A stretch of 64,000 bases of DNA from Acanthochromis polyacanthus (lineage: Eukaryota > Chordata > Actinopteri > Pomacentridae): NCBI RefSeq assembly GCF_021347895.1, contig NC_067130.1, positions 26,433,817-26,497,816 on the forward strand, given 5' to 3'. A model generated the notes under the pieces. That model was not told the DNA's origin and did no database searches. It saw nothing but the letters and a program-made list of their open reading frames with translations. Of the stretch, positions 1-13,508 are shown in pieces; within the stretch, counting starts at the first letter, position 1, and every line of letters begins with the position of its first letter. A program made the position numbers and the translations under genes.

Positions 1-3000
1 TCCCTAGTGGGACAATACATTTTATCTAATCAAATCTAATCATGCATCCTATTATTTGGATGAAAGGCTGTATATGTGTTACACAGCCTTCTTTAAAGGA
101 TATTGTACTCCTTAGTAGTTTATTGGCTAGTTTATCAGAAAACAACCTAATGCTAGGAGGGAATGATGTAAATAGTGCGCCAGCCATGCAAAAGGAACCA
201 ACTGCAACTTTAGCATTAGCTGAGTGGATGTTGGTCTGTCAGTTTGCCCACATCTTTGGTTCACACTGAATATCAGCAACTATTGGATTTTCTTTTGACA
301 TTCATGGTTCCCAGAGCATGAGCCCCCTGAGGTTCTTGTTTTGTGTCAGGGGAATTTTTCATAATAAAAGTCATAGAGGCCAGGGGATGAATATTTTGTT
401 TTGTGATCCCTCGTCTGACTATTCAATATCTATCAAGTTATCCAATGAAATGTTGCCACACCAACAAGATAAATTGGCACAGAATGCGGTATTTGCACTT
501 ATTTTACCCAATACAAGGCAGTATTTTGGATTTATACTGAAATATCTCAATTGTCGAGCATTGCAGTACAACACATTTTGGTGCAGATATAGGAGTTGAG
601 AACTGACTTTTCATCTCACTCCACCAAGTCAGGTTCAAAATGTCAAATGATTTGGTTTGTGAATTTAGTTTCCCTCGCATTGAGCTTAGTCTCTTCAGAG
701 AGCTGTTGCTTGGCTGACTTTTGAAGTGTGCTTCTTTTTTATCAGCTGAATGAAGCTTGCTTGCTTTGTTTAGGTTGTTTTTCAAGGATTTCAAGATGTG
801 TTTACGTTCAACTATAAATCAGCCCTCATCTGTGAAAGGAAAATACAGTGTTGGACTATAGATCAGCCTTCATCTGCAGAATATGAAAATCAAGACGGGG
901 AAAATAAAATTGTTTCATGATTGATTTAATGATTGTCGATCACTGTCCACTGCAGCTTTTGCAGATGGTTCAGATAGCTTTTGACAAGGAAGGCCTGTTT
1001 ATGTGTTTTTTTTTTAAAAGAACTATAGCAGCAGCTCACTTGATGATGCCCTACCTGTAACATCAGGGAAGACACTGGACGAGAGAAAAATCATCTGACA
1101 AGACTGATTTGTTCCTTTTTCTCTGCCTGAAGTCTTGTTCAGGTGATTCAAACACACTGAGAAATCCGCAGGGTAAATGGAAGAAAGACAAGAAAGAGAA
1201 CAAATATAGAGAAGGTCAAAGGAAGATAAGACATAAATGTAGCTGCTACACAGTAAGCAAATAGAAATGGAGTTTGATATTGTAGGAAAATGAGATTAAA
1301 TATCTTGTAATGTGAGTATCTTATGCTGCAAACTTCCCAAAGTTCCAATATACATTGTCTGGGGTTTAACTGATTCTTATTTCCCTATTGGCTGCAAAAG
1401 AGAAGACAAAAGAGAACAAGAGAAATTCACAAGCGAGCGAGCAAAGCAATTCTCTCCCACAGAGACAAAATGGTCAGCTGTCAAACTATATGAGAAGAGG
1501 AAACCTGAAATCATTTTTGCTTTTTTTAAAATGCTGTATTACTTAGTCTTTCTTGATCTTATGATAATGGCATCACTTTTATGGTGACAAATGCAATAAA
1601 GCTAGTTTCCAAATGTGGTCTCCTTAGTTAACATTTTAGTGAAAATAACAAGTTTGTGTATATTCATTTGAAGCAAGAAAGTGCATGTTTATTGTACAAT
1701 TTGGCCAAATTAAGGAGCTTGGCAGAGCTTTCTTTATTAGCTGATGCTTTGGCATCCTGTCATTGGGCAGAGAGCAGCGTCATTTGAATCAAAGTGTGAA
1801 CTCTGATACAAATGCAAAATCAGCTTCCTATCACTGCCTTTGCCCACGTTTTTTTGCTTATTGTCTTCTCCGGTTCTTGTTTTGAGTCACAGAACCCTCG
1901 ACGTTCCCACAAACAAAATTAATTTCTCTGTTCTTTGCTGTCAGCACCTGCAGAGATCCCACCTCCTGTTAAAGATGAGAGAATGTTGCAGCAGCAGGAG
2001 CAGCCAGGTGCAGTCTTAAAAAAAACCACACACACACACATCCAGACCTGTAACCTGTATTACACGTGTGACTCTAGCCCTGATCCTGCTGTGAATCCTC
2101 TGCAGGGGTCACAGGACTGCACTTTTTTACATCAACACTCAACCTGCATCCCAAGTGGACCAAGAGCTCTGTATAGAAGACATACAGTTCAAGGCAAGAG
2201 AGTGTCCTCTAGTCGAGTTTCTAAGTTATATATTTTAGATTCACAGTATGTTTGCATATGTGCCATTTTAACAACTAGCTTTTCTTATTAAATTGTAAAT
2301 ATAAATTAGAAACTGACAGCATTGACAGAAAAATGAGTTTTTAAGTCGTAGATTCTCAACACTCTAATAAAAACGAGGTATTTAAATCAACCAAAAAGTT
2401 ACTCATGTAGAAGGACCTGCAAAATAAAGAAGCACTTATAAAACAAGAAAAGCACTCAGAGAGTGCAATACTCAGTCTGCTCAGTCGTATCATTTTTGGC
2501 AGCTGAAATGTTGAAAAAATTCATGGCAAAAATCACGGCACCATAGAATGTGGCCATGTGATATAGATGTAAGCAAAAAATAAATAAATTTACGTTGCGC
2601 TGAGCACAGGCGTGTGTTATGCATGACCTAAATATGTAGCGGGCGGTGGGAATTGATGGGACTCGGAAACGCACCCAGAATTTAATCAATTGTTCCTTGT
2701 ATCATTTGCTATGGATAAGTCCAGATAACTACTTTTCTATGCACTTTGTTTTATTTGTTATGCACTAAAAGATTGACCAGTTTTGTTGCAAATCTCTATT
2801 CTATTCTATCCCATTCTATTCTATACTTAGAATTCTGATCCCCAAATACTGTATTTAGTACAGGTGTAAAGGTTTGCTGATTTTACTGCTGTTTTATCTT
2901 TCAATAAAGACTTTAATGCAAAATTTTAATCCCAAAGAAACCACCAATAGAGACTCAGATGAAACTTCCTAGTGCAGGTAACACGACACAAGAATCTTTA

Positions 3001-3197
3001 CTTTCTGACAGACTTATAATTAAACTGCACATAAGAAACTCTGAAGCTCTACAATAACTGACACTTACAATTATCAGTTACAAACCATTCATTTATAAAT
3101 TCACTTATTTTTCTGTTTTTCTATTTTAATGCAAATTCATTATTTGCCTTTTATTCATTCATTTAGTCCATTTTCTTCCATCACTCACTTGATGCTA

Positions 3198-3410
3198 CAC
3201 ACGTGGACAAAATTGTTGGTACCCCTCAGTTAAAGAAGGAAAAACCCACAATTCTCACTGAAATCACTTGAAACTCACAAAAGTAACAATAAATAAAAAT
3301 TTATTGAAAATTAAATAATCAAAAACAGCCATTACTTTTGAATTGTTGATTAACATAATTATTTAAAAAAACAAACTAATGAAACAGGCCTGGACAAAAA
3401 TGATGGTACC
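3198..3410 (+). repeat. Tc1-A left inverted repeat (IR/DR)
   Basis: This is the reverse complement of 5519-5729 with few mismatches. It contains two binding-site-like motifs, one at the outer end and one at the inner edge (tggacaaaaatgatggtacc ending at 3410). Confidence 0.9.
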
Positions 3411-3578
3411 TCTATAAAAGATTGAAAACTATTTGACCAGAGTGACATGATTAACTCAGGTGTGTCATTTAATTGACATCACAGGTGTTTCCAAACTCAT
3501 AATCAGTCAGTCTGCCTATTTAAAGGGAGACAAGTAGTCACCCTGCTGTTTGGTGAAAAGGTGTGTACCACACTGAAC

Positions 3579-5511
<1,933 letters not shown>

Positions 5512-5518
5512 GTTATGG

Positions 5519-5729
5519 GTACCATCATTTTTGTCCAGCCCTATTTCATTAGTTTGTTTTTTTAAATAATTATGTTAATCAACAATTCAAAAGTAATGGC
5601 TGTTTTTGATTATTTAATTTTCAATAAATTTTATTTATTGTTACTTTTGTGAGTTTCAAGTGATTTCAGTGAGAATTGTGGGTTTTTCCTTCTTTAACTG
5701 AGGGGTACCAACAATTTTGTCCACGTGTG
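5519..5729 (-). repeat. Tc1-A right inverted repeat (IR/DR)
   Basis: It mirrors 3198-3410. It starts at ggtaccatcatttttgtcca and ends in ccacgtgtg before the TA duplication. Confidence 0.9.
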
Positions 5730-5731
5730 TA

Positions 5732-6005
5732 TAAGAGATTTCACTTACATAATTATCATCATTACAACTATTTCATCCTCGTCTGTCTTAATATTTATGT
5801 ATATATGTAACTTTTCTTGTCAGTGTGTGGGTTTTGTTATTTTTACGTTTTTTTTCCCCTTTCTTTTCTGCACTTGCTGTCTTAGAGTTTAGATGTTTTG
5901 CAAAAATTAAAAAAATTGCTAACATTTTAAATAATAAAACAATGCAGATGTCACCCTCTTTAGCAATGCACTCTGACATATGCACAGCCAACAGAACACA
6001 GCCAC
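5732..6005. other. Unique sequence between Tc1-A and the hAT-like element (copy 1)
   Basis: AT-rich sequence present in both duplicated copies. No gene is seen. Its right edge contains the acagccac that serves as the 8-bp target duplication of the hAT-like element. Confidence 0.5.
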
Positions 6006-6906
6006 CAGAGCCCTAGAGATAGTAAGAGTTGCGACACTCATGCTCTCGCAGCGGGGCGGTCACGTGGTTCATGTAAGCCTGAATAGTTCCAAACAGGCAG
6101 CGCTGTCATTTCCTTCTATGGGACTGAGAGCGGCGATTTCACGGTAAAAAAAAGGAATAAAATCACACCTCCAAGTACTTGTTTGATTATTAATTCATTG
6201 GAGTATGTATGTAAATGTCAGTTTTACATTTTGAGCCGTAAGGTGACATATTAAAGACACTTTTGGGGTTTTGGAGGGAATGTTTCACATTCGTGTTAGC
6301 ATGAAAAATCGACTTTTACACAGAAATGTAAGATGATTGAAGATGTTAATTTTTGCCCAGCTGGATTATTGTATTTCCAGACAATGTCTATATTTCTCTG
6401 ATTCACTTACCCGCAGTCTGGGAGTTACTGAAAAGCAGAGTAACAACAGTCCATTCAGCAGATAGTGTCTAGTCACTTCTGATGAGGCAGGAGTTGACTC
6501 ACTATAACCATTTTAAGACATACACAAAATATATATTCAAGAATAACAACTCATTATGCTTTGATGAATGAAATAGTATGTTTTATTGACAATGGGAGAA
6601 ACAATGAGGGTCTTCGTGTCACTGGCGGATAGATAGATACGATAGATATTAATAAATATATTTGTTAAATACTTACAAGTATAAGTTTATGCATTATAAA
6701 GGGTCTCATATAAAGACGTAGTCTTGACAATTAAAAGAGGTAGCGATGTAGCTAGGTAGCTTTCAAAGAAGAGCTAACAAAGCACTGAAAGTCGGTCATC
6801 TGCCGATATTCACAAATACAGATAATGTATGCACCACAAAGGGCTTCTGATATAATATAAAGACGTTAAAATTAAAAAGAGGTAGCGACTCATCAACAAT
6901 TAATCC
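6006..6906. mobile_element. hAT-like element, copy 1, truncated by assembly gap
   Basis: It begins with the same 34-bp terminal repeat (cagagccctagagatagtaa at the tip) and acagccac flank as the full copy at 25953. Sequence matches that copy until the N run starts at 6907. The right end is not assembled here. Confidence 0.9.
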
Positions 6907-7006
6907 NNNNNNNNNNNNNNNNNNNNNNNNNNNNNNNNNNNNNNNNNNNNNNNNNNNNNNNNNNNNNNNNNNNNNNNNNNNNNNNNNNNNNNNNNNNNNN
7001 NNNNNN
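6907..7006. other. Assembly gap (100 N)
   Basis: A run of exactly 100 N, the conventional size for a gap of unknown length. Sequence on its right (Tc1-B) does not match what follows the homologous point at 26846, so the true junction is unresolved. Confidence 1.
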
Positions 7007-8388
7007 ACCTGGTGCCACCCACTAACCAGCTGATTAACTCAAAACACCTGCAAAGGGCTTTAAATGGTCTCTCAGTCCAGTTCTGAAGCTTACACAAACA
7101 TGGGGAAGACTTCAGATTTGACAGCTGTCCAAAAGGCAACCATTGACACATTGCACAAGGAGGGCAAGACTCAAAAGGTTATTGCTGAAAAGGTTGGCTG
7201 TTCTCAAAGCTCTGTGTCCAAACACATTAATGGAGAGGCAAAGGGTAGGAAAAACTGTGGTAGGAAAAAGTGTACAAGCGACAGGGATCACCACGCCCTG
7301 GTGAAGATTGTGAAAAAAAACCCATTCAAAAATGTGGGGGAGATTCACAAGGACTGGACTGCTGCAGGAGTCAGTGCTTCAAAATCCACCACCAAGAGAC
7401 GCATGAAAGACATGGGTTTCAACTGCCGCATACCTCGTGTCAAGCCTCTTTTGAACAAGAAACAGCGCGCAAAGCGTCTCACCTGGGCTAAGGAAAAAAA
7501 GAGCTGGACTGCAGCTGAGTGGTCCAAAGTTATGTTTTCTGATGAAAGCAAATTTTGCATTGCCTTTGGAAATCGAGGTCCCAGAGTCTGGAGGAGGACA
7601 GGAGAGGCACAGGATCCACGTTGCCTGAAGTCAGTGTGAAGTTTCCACCATCAGTGATGGTTTGGGGTGCCATGTCATCTGCTGGTGTCGGTCCACTCTG
7701 TTTCCTGAGATCCAAGGTCAACGCAGCCGTCTACCAGCAAGTTTAGAGCACTTCATGCTTCCTGCTGCTGACCTGCTTTATGGAGGTGGGGATTTTATGT
7801 TCCAACAGGACTTGGCGCCTGCACACAGTGCCAAATCTACCAGTGCCTGGTTTAAGGACCATGATATTTCTGTACTCAATTGGCCAGCCAACTCGCCCGA
7901 CCTTAGCCCCATCGAAAATCTGTGGGTATTGTTAAGAGGAAGATGCAGAATGCCAGACCCAAAAATGCAGAAGAGCTGAAGGCCACTATCAAAGCAACCT
8001 GGGCTCTCATAACACCTGAGCAGTGCCAGAAACTGATCGACTCCATGCCACGCCGCATTAATGCAGTCATTGAGGCAAAAGGAGCTCCAACCAAGTATTG
8101 AGTACTGTACATGCTCATATTTTTCACGTTCATACTTTTCAGTTGGCCAACATTTCTACAAATCCTGTTTTTGTATTGGCCTCAGGTAATATTCTAATTT
8201 TCTGACCCACGGAATGTCGGATTTTCATTTGTTGCCACCTATGATCATCAAAATTAAATAAATAAACATTTGAAGTGCATCAGTCTGCGTGCAATGATTA
8301 CATATAATGTAAAAGTTATACCTTTTGTTCGCAATTACGGAAATAAATCAAGTTTATGAAAATATTCTAATTTTCTGGCTTTTACCTG
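7007..8388 (+). mobile_element. Tc1-like transposon B, left end lost in gap
   Basis: The right terminus reads attctaattttctggctttt then acctg, followed by TA at 8389-8390, as expected for a Tc1 end with TA duplication. A related inner motif, aatattctaattttctgacc, lies near 8188, consistent with an IR/DR arrangement. The left inverted repeat falls in the assembly gap. The transposase is a different family from Tc1-A and Tc1-C by sequence. Total element length cannot be given. Confidence 0.88.
7100..8101 (+). pseudogene. Tc1-B transposase with three one-base frame breaks
   Basis: The likely start is ATG at 7100 (MGKTSDLTAVQK). The N-terminal helix-turn-helix (VIAEKVGCSQSSVSKHI) and the first catalytic Asp (FSDESKF) are in the first frame, which ends in a stop at about 7639. 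The protein continues in the next frame (VKFPPSVMVWGAM), and then after about 7744 in the third (QQDLAPAHSA and SPDLSPIENLW). A further break near 7924 restores a frame that ends in GAPTKY and TGA at 8099-8101. Each break is explained by loss of a single base in a short run. The spacing from the second Asp to Glu is 34 residues (DD34E), and all three catalytic residues are kept. Either it is a recently decayed copy or the breaks are sequencing errors beside the gap. Confidence 0.9.
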
Positions 8389-8390
8389 TA

Positions 8391-10105
8391 TGTCCAGCAA
8401 CTGACTTTCAGTCTGGAAGTGGGGGTCCCACCAGATTTGAGCTCCACTATAACCCATATTTCACACAGATGTTCCTGCCACTTGCTTATGCCTTTCAATG
8501 TAGCCTCTTGCACTCTGCTACTATGAATTGGACTGTCTCGAGGGCAAAGAATGAACCTTGCTGTGGTAGACCACTGCCTCTACGGATTTTGTACTCAGTC
8601 TAAGCCTCTGTACCTTCCTTCAGACTAGCCTTTTCTAACACCTGCTAAGGTTTCTTGATGTCAATCACTTCCTCTGTTTGTCAATGATCCCCATATCATG
8701 AAGAGTCTTGGTCTTCCGCGACATTTTCTTTTCCTCGTGTCTTCTTCTGCCTGAGGCACTCTCTTAACAGTTCATCCCGGAGGGCATCCTCCTGATGTAG
8801 TCTTGGATGCTTCATGTTTCATCCTGGATAGTGACTCTGACATTCACTAATCCCCCACTCTCTTTCTGTTGCTTGAAGAGTCTCAGAGTGTTGGAAGCCC
8901 CTGTATAAGTGGGGAGTTTTCATGTCTTGACACAGTGCCATTTATCTCTTCCTATGGCCAGCTGACCATTTCAGCTGGGTGTCTGATGAATGGTCGGGGC
9001 ATACATGTTGATACCTCCCTACCACTGAACTGGTTTCTCAACACCTGCCTTTTTCTCTGGAGGCTTTTGGTGGTGGTTGACCTTGCATGATTATCATGGC
9101 TCCCAGTGGCTTATGGGATACCCAAATTCTTCTAGCTGTCTGAAATTAAGTAAATTTTTTTGGTGGTTTTGCAAAAGAAAATTGCCATTTTGGGCAAAAA
9201 TTTGCTCATAATTGTTCTTGCTAGCCTTGTGCTGAACTGGCATGTGAGACAGACTTAAAATTATCGATTATTATTGCAACTCCAACAGTCACAATGTAAA
9301 TCTGGGGATGTTTGGTTGACACATGATTGTCTTGGGAGTGAGAAAAAGGAACACTTAACCCTGTGTTTGCAGAAAACAAAGATAGTCTTCGCATATACGC
9401 CATGGTATTTAAAATTTTGTAAAGCATTTTTAATAGAATCAGTCTGTGATTGGAGTATAAAGTTGTTGATTTGAGTTCAACAGACAGTCAGAATACACTC
9501 TCCCTTTTGCACTACTGAGGCAATCTGGCTATGGCTATGGCTAGGTCCTAACCACTTAATTTTAAGTTTACAACATGAATTCGACAGAAATGTATGAATT
9601 AACATTTCAGAAGGCAACTTTAGGTTTACTGGGTTATGATAATGCAGCTAGTTCGGTCACAGATGTTTAAAAATGCATAGGAAGGATAATCTGCAATGTC
9701 GGTGTAGTTTATAAAATAGTTTTGAGAAGGGGAATTTAGGCTCAGATGGTAACTGCTTTTGCTACTGGTTTCTAAATTACAGTCTTGACTTCTTAAAATG
9801 TCATTATTGTTACATTTTATGGTGAACTTAAAGAGAGGGAACGACAAAACACCAACAGAACAAAACAAAATGGAAAAGTTGGAGAGACTCAAGAAATCAG
9901 GAATAGTCCAGTGAAGTGTCAAGAATACTTAAAAGAGGAAAGAGAAAGAAATAAGAGCTGAGGGAAAGGAGGGAAATTGAAGGATATGAGTGAATACAAC
10001 AAGAACACACAATGATGGTGAAAAGACTGCAAAAGGTGGATGCATTTCGCAAGACTTCCACTTCTGCCACATAATGCTCAGTCTGGCTGGTCAGACATTA
10101 GTCCA
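8391..10105. other. No confident gene; possibly degraded repeat then unique DNA
   Basis: The part up to about 9170 has higher GC and short interrupted open frames on both strands, which looks like a degraded mobile-element coding region, but no motif allows a name. From about 9170 to 10105 it is AT-rich with nothing recognised. Confidence 0.4.
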
Positions 10106-10107
10106 TA

Positions 10108-11738
10108 CAGTGCCTTGCGAAAGTATTCGGCCCCCTTGAACTTTTCAACCTTTCGCCACATTTCAGGCTTCAAACATAAAGATATAAAATTTTAATTTTT
10201 TGTCAAGAATCAACAACAATTGGGACACAATCGTGAAGTGGAATGAAATTTATTGGATATTTTATACTTTTTTAACAAATAAAAAACTGAAAAGTGGGGT
10301 GTGCAATATTATTTGGTCCCTTTACTTTCAGTGCAGCAAACTCACTGCAGAAGTTCAGTGAGGATCTCTGAATGATCCAATGTTGTCCTAAATGACTGAT
10401 GATGATAAATAGAATCTACCTGTGTGTAATCAAGTCTCCGTATAAATGCACCTGCTCTGTGATAGTCTCAGGGTTCTGTTTAAAGTGCAGAGAGCATCAT
10501 GAAGACCAAGGAACACACCAGGCAGATCCGAGATACTGTTGTGGAGAAGTTTAAAGCCGGATTTGGATACAAAAAGATTTGCCAAGCTTTAAACATCTCA
10601 AGAAGCACTGTGCAAGCAATCATATTGAAATGGAAGGAGTATCAGACCACTGCAAATCTACCAAGACCCGGCCGTCCCTCTAAACTTTCACCTCCAACCA
10701 GGAGAAGACTGATCAGAGATGCAGCCAAGAGGCCCATGATCACTCTGGATGAACTGCAGAGATCTACAGCTGAGGTGGGAGAGTCTGTCCATAGGACAAC
10801 AATCAGTCGTACACTGCACAAATCTGGCCTTTATGGAAGAGTGGCAAGAAGAAAGCCTTTTCTCAAAGATATCCATAAAAAGTCTCGTTTAAAGTTTGCC
10901 ACAAGCCACCCGGGAGACACACCAAACATGTGGAAGAAGGTGCTCTGGTCAGATGAAACCAAAATGGAACTTTTTGGCCACAATGCAAAACGATATGTTT
11001 GGCGTAAAAGCAACACAGCTCATCACCCTGAACACACCATCCCCACTGTCAAACATGGTGGTGGTAGCCTCATGGTTTGGGCCTGCTTTTCTTCAGCAGG
11101 GACAGGGAAGATGGTTAAAATTGATGGGAAGATGAATGGAGCCAAATACAGGACCATTCTGGAAGAAAACCTGTTGGAGTCTGCAAAAGACCTGAGACTG
11201 GGACAGAGATTTATCTTCCAACAGGACAATGATCCAAAACATAAAGCCAAATCTACAATGGAATGGTTCACAAATAAACGTATCCAGGTGTTAGAATGGC
11301 CAAGTCAAAGTCCAGACCTGAATCCAATCCAGAATCTGTGGGCAGAGCTGAAGACTGCTGTTCACAAACGCTCTCCATCCAACCTCACTGAGCTCGAGCT
11401 ATTTTGCAAGGAAGAATGGGCAAGAATTTCAGTCTCTCGATGTGCAAAACTGATAGAGACATACCCCAAGCAACTTGCAGCTGTAATTGCAGCAAAAGGT
11501 GGCGCTACAAAGTATTAACATAAGGGGGCCAAATAATATTGCAGGCCCCACTTTTCAGGTTTTTATTTGTTAAAAAAGTTTAAAATATCCAATAAATTTC
11601 GTTCCACTTCACAATTGTGTCCCACTTGTTGTTGATTCTTGACAAAAAATTAAAATTTTATATCTTTATGTTTGAAGCCTGAAATGTGGCGAAAGGTTGA
11701 AAAGTTCAAGGGGGCCGAATACTTTCACAAGGCACTGT
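10108..11738 (+). mobile_element. Tc1-like transposon C, structurally complete
   Basis: This 1631-bp element is flanked by TA at 10106-10107 and 11739-11740. Its inverted repeats are about 215 bp and start cagtgccttgcgaaagtatt, with the right end mirrored (aatactttcacaaggcactg). Inner motifs near 10290-10322 and 11524-11550 (aatattatttgg type) give an IR/DR structure. The two arms differ at only a handful of positions, suggesting a fairly recent insertion. It encloses an uninterrupted transposase gene, but the catalytic triad is altered, so this copy may be mobilised only in trans. Confidence 0.95.
10499..11518 (+). CDS. Tc1-C transposase, full-length ORF with catalytic Glu to Gln
   Basis: This is a 339-residue DDE-type Tc1 transposase with the usual length and start. 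The N-terminus (residues about 10-45) forms the first helix-turn-helix (GYKKICQALNISRSTVQAI). A PRPGRPSK linker at 55-62 resembles a GRPR/AT-hook. A second DNA-binding helix-turn-helix covers about 65-110, and RRKPFLK at 117-123 could help nuclear import. Catalytic residues are D152 (WSDETK) and D243 (QQDND). At the third position, 34 residues later, the motif reads NPIQNLW with Q278 (codon CAG) where the family has Glu. The KHGGGSLMVW block at 185-194 is typical. It ends GGATKY. The frame is intact, but the missing acidic metal ligand predicts a protein that can bind its ends but not cut. Confidence 0.95.
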   Translation: MKTKEHTRQIRDTVVEKFKAGFGYKKICQALNISRSTVQAIILKWKEYQTTANLPRPGRPSKLSPPTRRRLIRDAAKRPMITLDELQRSTAEVGESVHRTTISRTLHKSGLYGRVARRKPFLKDIHKKSRLKFATSHPGDTPNMWKKVLWSDETKMELFGHNAKRYVWRKSNTAHHPEHTIPTVKHGGGSLMVWACFSSAGTGKMVKIDGKMNGAKYRTILEENLLESAKDLRLGQRFIFQQDNDPKHKAKSTMEWFTNKRIQVLEWPSQSPDLNPIQNLWAELKTAVHKRSPSNLTELELFCKEEWARISVSRCAKLIETYPKQLAAVIAAKGGATKY

Positions 11739-11740
11739 AT

Positions 11741-13508
11741 GTCAGGAAAAAATGAGGAAAACAGCAAAAATAAATAACTGTTCAAAATTGCAGAAGTTTG
11801 AATGAAAGATCAATGAAAGACTCACCAAAGATCGAAGACTGTGATGGATGTGCAGAAGCACTGACTTCTTTGCCAATACACTTATGCACCAAATAAAAGA
11901 AAACAATCATGTAAGATATAAAGACAGATGAACATTAAACACAAACTTTGTGATAGGGTTTAACAGGAATGAAAACCACTCATTTTTTTAGGCCAACCTT
12001 TGCAAAAAATAAAGCAACAAACAACAAAACACGGATATAGTTAAAACTTTTCGAAGTCGAGATAACAGTCAAACATCAGCAGGGAAGAAGGAAACAATCA
12101 CAAGATTTACAACAAAGAAACAAAAGAGGATTTTTGTCTAACCCAGTACTGTTTTTTCTTTTGAAAGTTATCCTGTTATATCTTCTCAAGCTATCCTCTC
12201 TTCTGTAGGATAAAGTTATTTTAGGTTGTTGCTCCAGACATCAATAATACAAAGACGTGTGTCTGCAAAGTGCACGGCAATGTCAAAATGAAAGCAGGCA
12301 GGCTCAAGCAGCTCAGCATCATTAGCTCACAAAGTCTGAGCAAAGCGGCAGAGGAGTTGTGATGCAACACACATGTTGAGCCTCATACTGTAAGTACGGA
12401 GAATGTATCTTGTGCAGGAACACAGTGCTCACACATATCAAAAGTCCATCAGGAACAGTGGTACCATGGTGGTACTGCTGGCTCACAAAAAAAAAGAACA
12501 TAAAGAAGAATGCGAGACAGAGATATGAAGCTAACACTGAGCACCTATTTGAAGATTTTGAAATAGAAATAAAGGACAATATGTGCAAGCACCTCTTCAA
12601 CACCCAGCATTGATTCAGATTCTTTTTGCAGGTCTCTGAAAGAAGATGAGATGACTATATTCACTGTGATAAAAACTGTCAATTTGAAATATGCAAAGGA
12701 GGTACAAGAAGTCCATTTTGGAACATCCCATAGATAATAGAAATAATCATTTTTTGTACACCTCTTTAATTAAAAAGACCTGCTTGTCTTGCTACCCTAA
12801 TTGAAATTGAGTCGGCTACCATTTGGGCTCAACTTGCATCCTTTCTTCAGGTTTGTGAGGGTGAACCACCCAAGAAATCAAAAGCTTTTCTCTGTAAACA
12901 AGGGGTTGGCTTTGTTGTATGGGTGTCACCACTTTAAACTGGAGTTTTCGAAAGCTGGTAGGTTTAAGGGCTTGCTGATGGTGCTAGACCAACCATAAAA
13001 GCAACAGCAGATTCACAGGTAGCCAAAGGTATCAACATACCAACATAGAATGCACCAAAACCATGTCTTTGAAGAAGAACAGATCTCGAGAGGACTGCCA
13101 AAGGAGCTGCCCACCATCAAAAACACACTAAGCTTTCATCGGGTAATCTGCACTACTGCAGGCACAGTCTAGTCCATGGTGCTCAGTTGCTTCTGTAACA
13201 GGTAAGCCATCTGCTCCGCAGCTAATGCCCACCAAAATGTAGTCTTTCCTGAACCAAAAAATATCCCCAGTAGATAGAAGCTCATGTATCTCAAAGACCT
13301 CGTCATGAAGTATCACATATTAAAAATTATCCATAACCTGAAATTATTGCGGATGTGATAAAGGTAGGACATGTTTGTTTTCTCCTCACATTTTAAACAG
13401 CAAACATCGTATTTTTCTGCATTTTTTATTATTATTTTTTTAATTTACCACCCTAATATTCTATTAAACTTAATTGGTCTTTTGTTTGTATATCTGCCAT
13501 GTCTTTTA
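11741..13508. other. No gene recognised
   Basis: AT-rich, apparently unique sequence. A 62-codon minus-strand frame at 13128-13316 (GTG start, FEIHELLSTGDIFWFRKDYI segment) has a protein-like composition but no upstream start, splice context or family I can name. Nothing else stands out. Confidence 0.4.
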
